Below, in pieces: positions 24,003 through 35,045 of a stretch of DNA of 64,000 nt (its first letter is position 1; every line of letters starts with the position of its first letter). The notes under the pieces are model-generated. The model worked only from the letters and a program-made list of their open reading frames with translations, was not told the origin of the DNA and ran no database searches. A program made the translations under genes and the position numbers. This DNA is from Gnetum montanum (Eukaryota; Streptophyta; Gnetopsida; Gnetales; Gnetaceae): NCBI GenBank assembly GCA_015680685.1, contig MNCI01016028.1:566305-630304 (forward strand). Reading direction: 5' to 3'.

Positions 24003-24719
24003 NNNNNNNNNNNNNNNNNNNNNNNNNNNNNNNNNNNNNNNNNNNNNNNNNNNNNNNNNNNNNNNNNNNNNNNNNNNNNNNNNNNNNNNNNNNNNNNNNN
24101 NNNNNNNNNNNNNNNNNNNNNNNNNNNNNNNNNNNNNNNNNNNNNNNNNNNNNNNNNNNNNNNNNNNNNNNNNNNNNNNNNNNNNNNNNNNNNNNNNNNN
24201 NNNNNNNNNNNNNNNNNNNNNNNNNNNNNNNNNNNNNNNNNNNNNNNNNNNNNNNNNNNNNNNNNNNNNNNNNNNNNNNNNNNNNNNNNNNNNNNNNNNN
24301 NNNNNNNNNNNNNNNNNNNNNNNNNNNNNNNNNNNNNNNNNNNNNNNNNNNNNNNNNNNNNNNNNNNNNNNNNNNNNNNNNNNNNNNNNNNNNNNNNNNN
24401 NNNNNNNNNNNNNNNNNNNNNNNNNNNNNNNNNNNNNNNNNNNNNNNNNNNNNNNNNNNNNNNNNNNNNNNNNNNNNNNNNNNNNNNNNNNNNNNNNNNN
24501 NNNNNNNNNNNNNNNNNNNNNNNNNNNNNNNNNNNNNNNNNNNNNNNNNNNNNNNNNNNNNNNNNNNNNNNNNNNNNNNNNNNNNNNNNNNNNNNNNNNN
24601 NNNNNNNNNNNNNNNNNNNNNNNNNNNNNNNNNNNNNNNNNNNNNNNNNNNNNNNNNNNNNNNNNNNNNNNNNNNNNNNNNNNNNNNNNNNNNNNNNNNN
24701 NNNNNNNNNNNNNNNNNNN
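24003..24719. other. Assembly gap (717 N)
   Basis: An uninterrupted run of N. Open stretches running through it are artefacts. Confidence 0.99.
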
Positions 24720-25299
24720 GTTCACAATTTCTTTACAAATCTCTTCTCAAGACCTCGAGTATGTCTCCGAGTGAGAGCCCAAGTGTGATGTATGGGACTT
24801 CCCAAAAGTCTTCTAAGTGATGTATGAAACCCCAATTATTCCCTCCAAAAGTCCTTATCCAAAATGAGATTCCAATCCCCCCATCCCCTTCTTTTCTCTC
24901 CTTGAAGCCCTTTTATAGGGTTCAAAGGTAGGTAGGGAAGTTACAATTTCAAAAAAAATCTCAAAATATCTCACCTAACTTTTCTCCCAAGTAACTTGAC
25001 TAACCAATTAGAAGATTACTTGCCCAACAAGCTAGGAGAAAGTTATGTAGTTAGGGAGTTAGCAAGTTATGCATAAAATTAGGAGAATTTTATGCTAACA
25101 TTAATGTAAAGTGACATTAAATGTAATGGGATAATCAATATTGCAAAAATTTTTTATGGGTAGTAACTTATATGTTTTAAAATAATTTTTCATGACTTGG
25201 GATAATTGAAGGCAAGTTTTTAAATCAAGGCTTCATACAATGGGTACTTCATATGATGGATATATATATATTGTTGGTTAATTTATACTCCATCTTGAC

Positions 25300-26290
25300 C
25301 ATATACTTTGAGCAGCAGAAGTAATCAAATAATTCTTGGTGAAAGCGGCAAAGTTACATCCTTAAACGATTCTTCTTGTCTTCCCTGTAAATCGCGTAGA
25401 GGCTCAATCACAGTTCCAGGACAATGGTCTTTCTCTCATTGCTGCACAAAACCTGTAAGAACTGACACATGTTTGAATCAAGATTCAAAATGTAGCATCA
25501 TCCCAAACCGTAGATTCGAACTACCACCGCACAATAAGGCCCTGCAAAACTGTAACTGATGATCACCGCGGGAGAAGGCTCTGCAACTGCATCTGGCTCT
25601 GCCATCGCGTGCTGGAGAAGAAGGGGTTTCTTGAGAAACGACACGCTGAGCATACTGTCCCAAACAGAGGGTTTTGATTGCCAGAGATTTTTTTGTTTTG
25701 CCCCCAAAATTGGTTTAGGGCTTCCTGCATTTCTTGTTTTTGTTTGTCTCCGCCATTGTCATTGATTACAGGACCAGGGATGAATGTGTTGTGAATCTGC
25801 AGCTGCTGAAACCACAGGAACCTTTAGAGCCGTTGCTGCCCGCACAACTGAAACTGCTACGGCCTGCGACAAAAATAGAATCGGGGCTCGAACAAAACAA
25901 GACGTCTTTCTCCATGTATTGTATACAGAGGGTTTCAATTTTTTCTTTGTTGTTTAATCCCTACGTTCTATCCTCCATTGGCCTCAGTTCTGTCCGATTT
26001 TCTCCAAGCGATTGCTGCCTGAAACCCCTGTTAAAACAGCTCATCGGTGCAAGAAGGACCTCCCATGTGCTTCACGAACTTAGGTTTGGCATTTGACAAG
26101 TTGGCAACATAGCTCCGACTGGTACGTGGACGCAGTCCAGAACCAGCAAGCTAAAGGAAACACCCCAATACCGCGGCATTCAGCTCCATTTTTTTTGATT
26201 TCGTTTTTCCCAGCAGTGTTAACAATGGGTCTCGGGTCATACGTGAATTTGGATTTTCTGCAATACAGAAACCTTTACACCCTTTGATAA
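25300..26290. other. GC- and CpG-rich block inside the insertion
   Basis: This block has many more G, C and CpG than anything else in the window (for example ACCGCGG, GCGTAGAGG, CCGCGGCATTC). Open stretches occur on both strands (25308-25559 plus; 25663-25478 and 25707-25498 minus; 25734-26096 plus; 26093-26287 plus) but none shows a known domain. It could be a captured piece of a host gene or promoter, or simply a younger, less deaminated LTR. Those are inferences. Confidence 0.5.
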
Positions 26291-26911
26291 TTACGAATTC
26301 AAAACTAGTTGGATACTTTAGCCGATTTTTGATAATCCACTACCCACGGTGTTGTTTATTTTGCCAATATTAATCAGGTAGTATGCTTTCTTGTGGTAAA
26401 TAATCCTTCTATTTTTTATTCCAACCTTCACTCAAGAAAATATCTTGGTACTTTAATTTACTTTCCAAGAAGGCTTAAATCATCAACATTATTTACCAAG
26501 CTTTCTTCTCCAAGAATACCCATTACTCACAATACTAAACTACAAATTTACAACCAGGGATTTTGCTCATATTTTGAACAAAATATTCCAACTGAACAAA
26601 ATATTCCAACTGCTCCATGTAATGGCCAAATGTGCCAACAAGAAGTAATCTCGATCTTTATTGCTGAATATGTAACATGTCTAGGTACATCACACTCAAA
26701 TAATGATGTTGTACAATCACTTAATATCATATTGTGGGCATGCACTAGAAATAAACTAATCAAATTTCAACTCCTTCTACTTCTTTCTACTACTACTAAC
26801 CATGTACCCAAGTATGGTATTTATAGGCTATCATGGAAGAGGTGATATTGGGTCCCCTACATTGGAGGTTGTGCCTTGATATCAGATACTTGATAATGCA
26901 GCTTCGATATT

Positions 26912-28800
26912 GACTCCCATCCAATATTGAGTAGTTGATATCAGGGGTTTTGAAATTTCATTCTATGAGGATATTCAACATTTAAAATGAATCTCTATTG
27001 ATTCCCCCTGATATCAAGTAGTTGATATCGAGGGTTTTGAAATTTCATTCTATGAAGATATTCAGCATTGAAAATGAAGCTTTATGATTGGTTGGAAGGT
27101 TTCATTTAAAATCCCAAGTTTTTGGGAAAGTGAGAATTCATAATTAGGCATCGGTAATTTTAGAAGATGGAATCGTAGGAATTAAAAGCTTTGAAAGATG
27201 TAAGAAAATGGTATTAGACCATGGTGTAGAATGGATTGGTTATATGATAAGGAAAGGTTTTGAATTTATCATTTATGCACTTGGAAGGTTCAAGATGATG
27301 CGATTGTGTTAGGCAAGTACAAGTTACAATAGTTATACAAGTGGGTCCTTCCCAAAGCAAGCTCCAACCCTTAATGCCCTTATATAACCACACCTAAAAA
27401 TGTCCATAGGCATCAAATGAGTTGAATGCAACACATACTTGCTAAACCAAAAACACATGTTAAAATTACCAATTTGAGAAAATAACTCTATGTTACATAA
27501 AACCACAAGTTATGATCATATGGATAGTGAGATGAGATGGATTTTTAAAACGATTACAGAAATTGGGATGTGAGGTGCCTTACCATAGGCATAATGAATC
27601 GTTGTGTGTTATTAATGGTTAAAGTAATCATTAGCCCTTCTTTCCAAGATTCAAACTAAGTCCAAACCACATTCCAGTGACATCGCATTATTTTATCTCT
27701 TAGATTGATAACCATAAGACTACCACTGTTGCAAGGAGTAGCATCACTTGGTGTTTTGTCCAAGGAAGAAGTTTNTAACCATAAGACTACCCCTGTTGCA
27801 AGGAGTAGCATCACTAGAAGTCACCAACCTTCAGGCATGGGTAACATGTTTTTCTAGTGGGACCCTCAAAAATTTAATTAGTGTCCTTTTATTTTATTTT
27901 TATCTATGTCAACCTTACCAAAGGACTACCTTTAGGCATGGGTAACATGTCTTTCTAGTGACATGGTAAGGCAACACTTATTTTACTCTTACTCCCATTT
28001 TTTGTTAGATCTACAGGGATATAATTACAACCTTCAAAACATGATAGAACATATAGAAGTGGTCAAAGAGATTCCACAAATCCCCTTGATGTCACACAAT
28101 TTGCATTTTGACTTGGTTCTTCACATTTTTGTTCAGGCATAATGATTATGAGTTTATTCTTAGTTTAATGATGAAAAAATAATATCATCATGACCATGTT
28201 AAGAATCTCTTATTAATGGGATGGATGGATGGATGATGTGGCTTTACTATCCAAAAAATTAGTTCCTACTGACTTTGACAACATAGAGAAAACCTCACCT
28301 CAATGGGCTACATGATGTTGTTTTATTTACAAATGAGATTATTGACAAAGGAAATGAAAACAAAATGTTGGAAAAGTTGAAAATGATAGGGAAAATTTAT
28401 ATCAAGAAATGAAAAATGATAAAAAATTGTAAAACAAAAACATGAAAAACATCTATTAATTCTAAATTTTAGGATGGGGCATCTCTCCCACGACCAACCA
28501 TTTGATCATGAAAAGAATTAATAAGTGGATAGGTAGGCTCCATGCATTTGTGAAATAGTGTTAAACTTTCATTTTCAAGCCACTAGATGTCTTCTAGTTT
28601 AGTGGTGGTTGTGTAGATGGGTTGTTGCTCATACACTTGGTTTTTAAATGTATGGTGGACTAGAGTATGAGTTGTATGAACTTTGTGGATGTCGCCCACA
28701 ATTGCACCCTATATGATGATTAGTTATGCATGGATTCATTTGTCTCTCCATGATGCTAGGTTCATTATTTTTGGCAAGTCTTAGAGTAACAACGGATGTT
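26912..28800. other. Non-coding interior of Athila-like element
   Basis: No pol domain was seen on either strand. It contains a local 87 bp duplication (26931-27017 and 27018-27100, GTAGTTGATATC then GGGTTTTGAAATTTCATTCT) and a ~40 bp duplication either side of an ambiguous base (27775). Confidence 0.5.
27708..27815. repeat. Short duplication around a single N
   Basis: ATAACCATAAGACTACCACT and the following TTGCAAGGAGTAGCATCACT (27708-27748) recur almost identically right after the N (27776-27815). The lone N suggests a scaffolding or gap-filling join rather than a biological repeat. Confidence 0.6.
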
Positions 28801-28829
28801 GGCCTTTATGTAAGATTGGGGGACATTGG

Positions 28830-29800
28830 TTCTAAAAGGAATGGTGTTGCACTTGATTGGCATTATGTTGGTTTGGATGAGTTAGTAGGTCCATGAGTGT
28901 TGTGCTTATGCATGGGACCCATCCTAAAGAAAGGGCATTTCTAAGATTCTGGTGGTAACCTACTGGCATTATCATGTCTATGTATGTTTGTAGCATAAGT
29001 GGCATTATTTCATTGATGTTATGGTGTTGAACCTTCTTATGTTGTTGGCTATGACATGTGATGGACTGGAGTATGAGAATATTAAGGATGTGATGGAGAA
29101 TGAGAGGTGTGAGGCGGTGATCCTTCAAAAGATGTCACAGGTCAATGATATTTAGGAGAGTGATAGTAGAGATTTGAAGTAGAGAAAGTAGAACTAGTTG
29201 GAGAAACAAATTTTTGAACATAATATCTATATAGGTTTGGCTAGCAGTAAGGGTAGGGCTAGTTTGATGGTGGTCTTCCCCACAACTGTGGGTTTTTCTA
29301 GTTGATGATAGTGTTAAGGTTGGTAAGAAGTCCCACTAGGATAGTACGATTAGTTGTAGGACTATCTATAATTACCTTGTGAGAAAGGTAATTTACTAGG
29401 GATTTTCTTTTGTACAAACTTGGGATTCAATGCAAAACCCCAATATTCATGTAGATGTAACATGACTGAGCAATAGCACTTTAGATGGTCATATATGTGG
29501 ATGTCACATCCATCATCTTCTTCAGTGGTTAAGTCTATAACATCTTCTTCTATAGATATTGTCCCTTTTTTCTAATAAGTGTTCCTACTTGTTTCTTGGT
29601 TCTTTTTCCTCATTTTGTTGTAATCACTTAATTGATTTTGCATTATTGTCTATTCTACAGTTTCTATGAAAGTTTTGACTTTCTCATTTATCCATTCTAA
29701 CATCTTATCTAACCTTGCTTCAAGCTCATTGATAGACTTTTGTATTGACAAGGTTTGTTGTGAAATCACCTCATCGATAGCTACATCTTTTTCTTGATCA
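28830..29800 (-). pseudogene. C-terminal part of Athila-like Gag (decayed)
   Basis: Read downward from 29800 the minus strand gives a helical stretch (QTLSIQKSINELEARLDKML, then WINEKVKTFIETVE), an acidic stretch (VIDLTTEEDDGCDIHIYD) and HLHEYWGFALNPKF. After more stops comes a His/Pro/Gln-rich 98-codon open stretch (29128-28832). Long, low-complexity C-terminal gag regions with a coiled coil are usual in Athila-type elements. No zinc knuckle is visible. Confidence 0.5.
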
Positions 29801-30968
29801 TAGATATGGATCTTCTTCTTTTGAAGAGTTGAGTCCTAGTAATATTTCTCAACATTCTCCCATTTACATAGCTCTCCTTTTTTTGCCATGTCCTCGATTA
29901 GCTTTTGGATCTGATGGGTTCCTAGTTCATATAATTGACCTTGATCATACATCCCAAGGGTCTTTCTTGTTTGACTATGAAGCCCACCTATGATGTGGAA
30001 AAGTTACTCTTCTTGAAGGAAACCATGGCCTGGACATTTGTTCAGTAGGAAATAGTATCTATCTAGGGCCATATCCAAGGGTTAATGTTGTCCTTGTTTC
30101 CATCCTTGGATTTTTTTTCTTAGGTTAGAAACCCTTGCATAGGTTTGTATTTCTCATTGAAAAGTTCCAACATTGTGGACCATCGATGCATTGAATTTGG
30201 TCTCAATGATCTATACCACACTTTGGCTTTATCTATTAGTATCCTAGGAAAGAGCTTAAGCTTTTTCCACCTACTTTCAATGTTTTATAAGATGCAGGCA
30301 TCATGGAAGGCTTGTAAATGATGTTGTGGATCAGAGTCATAGCCTCTTGCAAATTTAGGAATATTATTCATATCAAGCCTTTTGTTGTGACTTTCCTTGC
30401 AATGTCTGTTGGGTATTTTAATTGCCTCTATAATTTGCATCATGCTCTTAGTAACAAATAAGGGTTCACCATCATCAGACATGTCATAGTGAAAATTTCT
30501 ATTTCTATTTATTTGGTTGTGATGATCTTGCCTATGCTCATTTTGATGTCTTCGATTTTGCCCTTAGGTTCGTTTTCTATCTTTATCTTGACCCCATAGT
30601 GGAGCTCTATCTTTATATCTATGTTCATCTTCATTAGAACTAGATGTTGAAGAGGAAGAGAAAGATGAGGAACTAGGAGAGTCGCCATGGCTTCTATAGT
30701 GTTCCCCATGGTCCCTTAATTTATCTTTTCTAATTTTTAAGAAGGTCTTAGTCCTTGAGGCCTTCCCTAGCCTAGGACTTACTTCATCTCCTCTAGGATT
30801 GTCTATCTTAGGTGAATGTAGTCCTTGAGTGTAGTTAGGGTGGTCATGAACATATGAAACCCTTACATGAGGTGGGTTAGTCCAATTTTCTTCAGTATAT
30901 ATCTCATTAGTTTTCCAATGAATGTTCTCTCCATATAATGCATTATCACTTCCATGTGAAAGAGACAT
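29800..30968 (-). pseudogene. Gag of Athila-like element, N-terminal and core
   Basis: The frame opens at 30968 (MSLSHGSDNALYGENIHWKT) with a 134-codon stretch rich in Asp, Arg and a Ser tract (residues ~97-112), and stops at 30564. Further on, the core reads FARGYDSDPQHHLQAFHDAC, RWKKLKLFPRILIDKAKVWY, RSLRPNSMHRW and MLELFNEKYKPMQG. These are the DPxxHLxxFxxxC, LRLFPxSLxDKAxxWLxSLPPxSI and FLxKYFP landmarks of the retrotransposon gag domain. It would form the particle. Several stops interrupt it. It lies 100 bp after the primer site on the same strand, as expected. Confidence 0.8.
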
Positions 30969-31071
30969 TGTTGTTAGTTAATGATGTGTGTGACTTAATA
31001 TTTTCTGAAAGATAAATTGTTAATGCCTTTACAGTAATTATGTATGAGATAACTTATCTAGATAACTATCA

Positions 31072-31088
31072 CCCTAGTAATGGTGCCA
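31072..31088 (-). promoter_or_regulatory. Primer-binding site, tRNA-Asp type
   Basis: The minus strand reads TGGCACCATTACTAGGG one base after the LTR end. The canonical Athila-type site TGGCGCCGTTGCCGGGG differs at five positions, all G-to-A or C-to-T, which fits deamination of methylated DNA. The 3' LTR lacks such a site beyond its edge, confirming which LTR is 5'. Confidence 0.75.
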
Positions 31089-31089
31089 A

Positions 31090-31925
31090 TGATGAGTAGT
31101 GAGGTATCCCTATGCCCAACCATATGAATCACAAGCATTCACGCATGATCTGGTTGAATTCCATGGATGGAACTATTTGTACATCTAGGTCATTATGTCT
31201 TTATCATAGTTTGCTATCTTCCCACTTGGACTAGTGGTAGTGTTGTCATGTATGGCTTAGTCCAAAGTGAGGCATATGATAATTGATGTTGTTCGATGTT
31301 ATGATACTCCTAAAAATAATGAAGAAATCAATTATTTAAGCTAATTAATAATGAAAAGTAAGTCTCAACTAGCTTACATGCAATAAGCATCTATTTCTAA
31401 CCTTTTGTACATGCCTTGGACTTCGTGCAACTACCATTAGGATTACCAAGTATAGTGTTACTAGGTGTACCAAATGATAACACTACTAGATTACCAAGTC
31501 ATTACACTTAAGTGCTCACAATTATTCATACTCATTTTGCTTAATGATAGAAACAATAAAGAGCAATAGTTGATAACATTAACTAAGGAAAATAGTAAGC
31601 ATTTAAGTAATTAAAAACAATAATAAAGCTAAGTGGATGTTGCAATGATGAAAGTAATCTTGATCTTTATTTCCAAACATGTAATGTGTCCAAGTATATC
31701 ACAATCAAATAAGGATGCTGTACAATCACTTAATATCACATTGTGGACATGCATTGGAAACAAATTAACAAAATTTCAACTACTTCTACTCCTTTCTACT
31801 ACTACTAATTGTGCACCCAATTGTGGTATTTATAAGCTAGCATGGAAGAGGCTATATCAAATCCTTGACATTAGAGGTTGTGCCCCAATATTGGATACAA
31901 TACCTGATATCAAAGCCCTACACAA
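31090..31925 (-). repeat. 5' LTR of Athila-like element
   Basis: 836 bp, with a minus-strand TATAAATA at 31834-31827. It is repeated as the split 3' LTR, and it supplies the empty-site sequence for the insertion at 23717. The outer edge at 31925 is set by the CATGA target copy (31926-31930); the terminal dinucleotide there is not a clean TG, so the edge is good to a few bases. Confidence 0.75.
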
Positions 31926-31930
31926 CATGA
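31926..31930. repeat. Target duplication CATGA, right copy
   Basis: It matches 23146-23150. The joined target would read TCATGTCTAAGAGG on the minus strand with ATGATGAG-type sequence before it, the start of the antisense gene. Confidence 0.55.
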
Positions 31931-32539
31931 CTCATCACATGATAATAACGAACACAGAAACCACTGAAATTCTTGAGCTTGTGAAGGCCTTCTAGAAACT
32001 ATGCCTGGATGTAGAAAGATTAGGTAACATTGAAAGTAGTTTTAGTAGAGGCTAGAATAGGATTAGAGCTTTAGTGCTATGCATTGTAGAATGGGAGTGG
32101 TGTGGCAAGAATTATTTGTGAAAAATTGAAACAAGAAAATCACTCCCAAACTTAAGCGCCTACCTTCAAAACCTTGGTTTCTCCAAAATGTTCACCCAAG
32201 TCACATTGAACTCCATTATAATAATTGAAAAGTGGGACTATTCTAGGTGAGTGGAAAATCAATCCCTATAAAATCTCAAATTTAAGGTGGGCCCCAGTAG
32301 GTGCCTCTACAACAAGTTAGTGGAAATCCTAGAACACTTGGGTTTTTAGCTTCTCTATGGTGACTACATTGGGGTTTAAGCATTTATAAGCCTTGAAGGG
32401 GTTCCAAACCCCAAATATTGCCAAAACCCACCTCCCAACCATCCATACATGTCATGAAACCTTATGGCCAAAATGGGGAACTAGGTGTTGACATTGATGG
32501 AAATTGGACACCAAGAAAGGTGCCACAATTGACACCAAA
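31931..32539. other. Region upstream of antisense gene, before the 190 bp array
   Basis: No gene is seen. Before the Athila-like insertion this was immediately upstream of the antisense gene's ATG on the minus strand, so any promoter of that gene should lie here or in the array beyond. Confidence 0.35.
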
Positions 32540-35045
32540 AACTACTATGTTTTGCAACTCCACTAGCCAGTATATTGGCTACACTAGCCAATGTAGTCCC
32601 AAGTGGGATAATATCTTTTTCCATTAACTGAACTCCCAACTAGCTCTAGAATTGTCACACCATGCACCAAACCCTAACCAAAACCTCTGGTAGCTTCAAA
32701 ATTTCATAAAATTGGTTAAAAAGCATTAAAATTCATTTTTCTTGCATGGAATATGTTGGCAGAGACCTCAACTATGATGGCAAGCATATTTCCAACATAG
32801 TTGAGTAAGGAATAAAGACCAAAAACCAATTCTCAAAATGACACATCTTAAATTTCAAACCCACCAGTAAGCTTGAAAGCCAAGAAAACCAAGCAAAAAT
32901 TGAGAATTTTCTTTTCCCACCTTTAAACTATGCTAGAGATGGCTAGGACTACATTGGATAGCATAGTCCTAATGTAGTTGAAAGAGGATGAACCATTAAA
33001 AACCACAAAGAACCTTCAAATTGACATATTTTGACCTTAATACTCCTTTAGAACCTTCGGCAACCTTGCATTGATAAACTATGGGATAAAAGAAGGGAAA
33101 ATCCCATTTTTTCCTTGAGAATATGCTAAGGAGGCTTGGGACTACACTAGCCAATGTAGTCATAGCATAGTCCCACTCTTAAAAAATCAACATAGGTTAT
33201 CAGCATGCCAAATTAACTTTTGGAAGCATCATCTCAACTCCAAACCCTGTCGGAGACATTAGAGATCACTAAACCTTGCAACCTAAGTTAGAAATTGCCC
33301 CAACTCATCATGTATCCCATATTTAAATTGGGAATATGTTGGCTTAAAAACTTGAGCTTGAAAGCCTAGTACTGAACATTAGTGACCTAAAGACCTAAAA
33401 ATTTAGTCAATTGACCATGTAATTTCAAAAAAATCTAAAATTCTTGTTATGACTATGCTTGAGAAAGCATGAACTATGTTGGCTAGCACATTCATGGTTC
33501 AAGGCTGATTTGACTAGTGATTTGACACTCCAAACAACTCAAAATCTACCTTGGAAATTAAGAACCTCGTTTGGCCTTACCTAGTTATAATTCCACCTCT
33601 TTTTAACCCTAAATGTCAGATTTACCTAATCTCCACCGATGCCAGGCTCAACTATGCTAGCCAATGTAGTCCAAATGGAAAATCATTCAACACTCAAATA
33701 ATCTTCAAAATTGACTATCATAGGCCAAAACCCTACCTTGGAATACCAGTAGCCTCAGGAACCCAAAGCTTGGTCGATTAATCATGAAAACATACCTAGA
33801 GCCAAGACTTATGTGTGACTATACTAGAGCAAGTTAGGACTACATTGGCTAGCATAGTCCCATCATAGTTCTTGCTCCATAGTAGTCATGCCAACACTAC
33901 AACCATCAAAAATTGATTATCCTAAGCCAAAACCCCAAATATTAACACCAGTGACTCAAGACCTTGATAACTTAGTTAATAACCACAAAATTGCACCAAA
34001 ATTTAGGATTCACATGGTACTATGCTGAGGCAACCCTTGACTATGATAGCTAGCAAAGTCATGATTCTACGATGGTTTTACTGATAATACACCACTCAAA
34101 ATAATTAAAAACTTGATTTAGGAAGTCTAGAAAACATTGAAACCTTTAAGATAGTTATTGTTTGACCACATTTGACCATGAAAAGCCTAAAAATTACCCC
34201 AACTATGCAAAGATAGGCTAGGAATATGCTAGCCAACATAGTCCCATTGTAGTCATGGTGTTAGGCAAGTTTGACCATTGCGAAAACACTTTGAATGATC
34301 CAAAAACTGACTTGAAAGCCTAGAATCTTGCTTGATCCCACCTAGCTATAGTTCCATCTTGTTTTGACCATGAAAATGCTAGATTCCTCCATGGGGGTAG
34401 CCTTGGAACTATGCTAGCTAGCATAGTTCCAACATAGTTCCTACCCCAAGGTGGTTTAACCAGCACAATAGCACTTAGAATGATAAAAAACTTGGTTTTG
34501 GAAGACTAGAATTCAAAAATCCTAGAGCTAGATTTAGTTTGAGCTTTCTAAACCATGAAAGACCTAGATTTTGATCTACCTATATTGGATTAATCATCAA
34601 CTATGCTAGCTAGCATAGTCATGAGGTGTAAATTGCTAGAAATTCACTTTTAATAGCCTGTTTTGACTTCCAAATGGCATATTTAGTCTTTCCCATACCC
34701 TATGTTGCCCTAGGAAGCTAATGGAATACTAGTAGTAACTTTGAAATCCCATAAATCCATTTCTTACTTGCATCTATGCGAGAGTAGGCTTGGACTACAT
34801 TGGCCATCATAGTCTCAGTGTAGTCACTAGTTTTGACATCATTTCTAGCTTCTAGAGGGTGAAAATGAAGTCAAAATGCAACAATCTTCAACTCTAGTCT
34901 ACTGCGCTAGTCATACAAACCTAAAAGGACTCAAAATTGACCACAATGAACTTGGGAAACCACCTACTGATGTTGACTATTTTGGGGCCTAGTCTGACCA
35001 CATTGGCCAATGTAGTCCCCAGGAGAGACCAACGTAGTCATAACA
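32540..35045 (+). repeat. ~190 bp tandem array with inverted-repeat core
   Basis: About 13-14 degenerate units repeat with a period near 190 bp. The conserved core, (A/G)ACTAYRYTRGCTAGCATAGTCC and a nearby second TAGTC, appears around 32577, 32767, 32945, 33135, 33330 (decayed), 33465, 33645, 33835, 34045, 34225, 34415, 34605, 34795 and 35000. Between cores the units keep words such as CCAAAACTTGA-CTTGGAA-CC and ACCATGAAAA-CCTA. The core is often palindromic. Tandem repeats in non-coding parts of Tat/Ogre elements are known to seed plant satellite DNA; that this array is such a seed is inference. Confidence 0.7.
34403..34432. repeat. Perfect 30 bp palindrome
   Basis: A 15 bp arm (TTGGAACTATGCTAG) is followed directly by its exact reverse complement, centred between 34417 and 34418. 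The next unit has a 20 bp perfect version (34600-34619). The sequence can extrude a spacerless cruciform or hairpin. Confidence 0.9.

Larger units (their letters stand above)
23717..26640 (-). mobile_element. 2.9 kb TGTTGGC...GCCAACA insertion, possible solo LTR
   Basis: The insert begins TGTTGGCGATCG and ends GTGCCAACA, with GGAAG before and AGAAG after; the uninterrupted sister LTR reads GAAAG at 31650-31654. TGTTGG...CCAACA ends and a 5 bp duplication are typical of LTRs. On the minus strand a TATAAAA box (24917-24911) is placed as in an LTR promoter. No coding domain and no internal LTR pair is visible, so a solo LTR of about 2.9 kb, or a short non-autonomous element, is the best reading. 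717 bases inside are unknown, so a hidden interior cannot be excluded. Confidence 0.55.
23151..26911 (-). repeat. 3' LTR of Athila-like element, interrupted
   Basis: Bases 23151-23716 match 31090-31649, and 26646 to about 26900 match 31655-31900, so one ~836 bp LTR was cut by the insertion at 23717-26640. The TATAAATA box (minus strand, 26825-26818) is conserved with the other LTR. The inner edge near 26911 is estimated from the length of the 5' LTR, because the last 20-30 bases have diverged. Confidence 0.75.
23151..31925 (-). mobile_element. Athila-like Ty3/gypsy element, minus strand, gag only
   Basis: Read on the minus strand: 5' LTR 31925-31090, a tRNA-Asp-type primer site (31088-31072), gag from 30968 downward, non-coding sequence, then a 3' LTR (about 26911 to 26646 plus 23716 to 23151) split by a later insertion. 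CATGA flanks both outer ends. Without the nested insertion it is about 5.85 kb, far shorter than complete Athila elements (usually 10 kb or more). No RT or integrase motif was found between gag and the 3' LTR, so pol was deleted or never present. The tRNA-Asp primer site and gag type support Athila affinity. Confidence 0.7.

Noticed and set aside
23954-24820. Long open stretches on both strands across 23954-24820
   Set aside because: They run through 717 N bases, so they are open only because the sequence is unknown.
25505-25530. tRNA or SINE promoter B-box (TTCGAAT in a short stem)
   Set aside because: Only a T-arm-like hairpin is present. No acceptor, D or anticodon arms can be built around it on either strand.
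26393-26845. 150-codon plus-strand open stretch
   Set aside because: It crosses the end of the 2.9 kb insertion into the Athila LTR. The LTR part is open in the sister copy too (31633-31995) but lies on the strand opposite to transcription and shows no protein features.
28832-29128. 98-codon minus-strand stretch as an independent gene
   Set aside because: It continues the decayed gag C-terminal reading of the Athila-like element and is low-complexity; no separate start context or domain.
32540-35045. Evenly spaced palindromic repeats as a CRISPR-like array
   Set aside because: Units are ~190 bp, diverged along their whole length, and lie within a plant retrotransposon; there are no short identical repeats with unique spacers.
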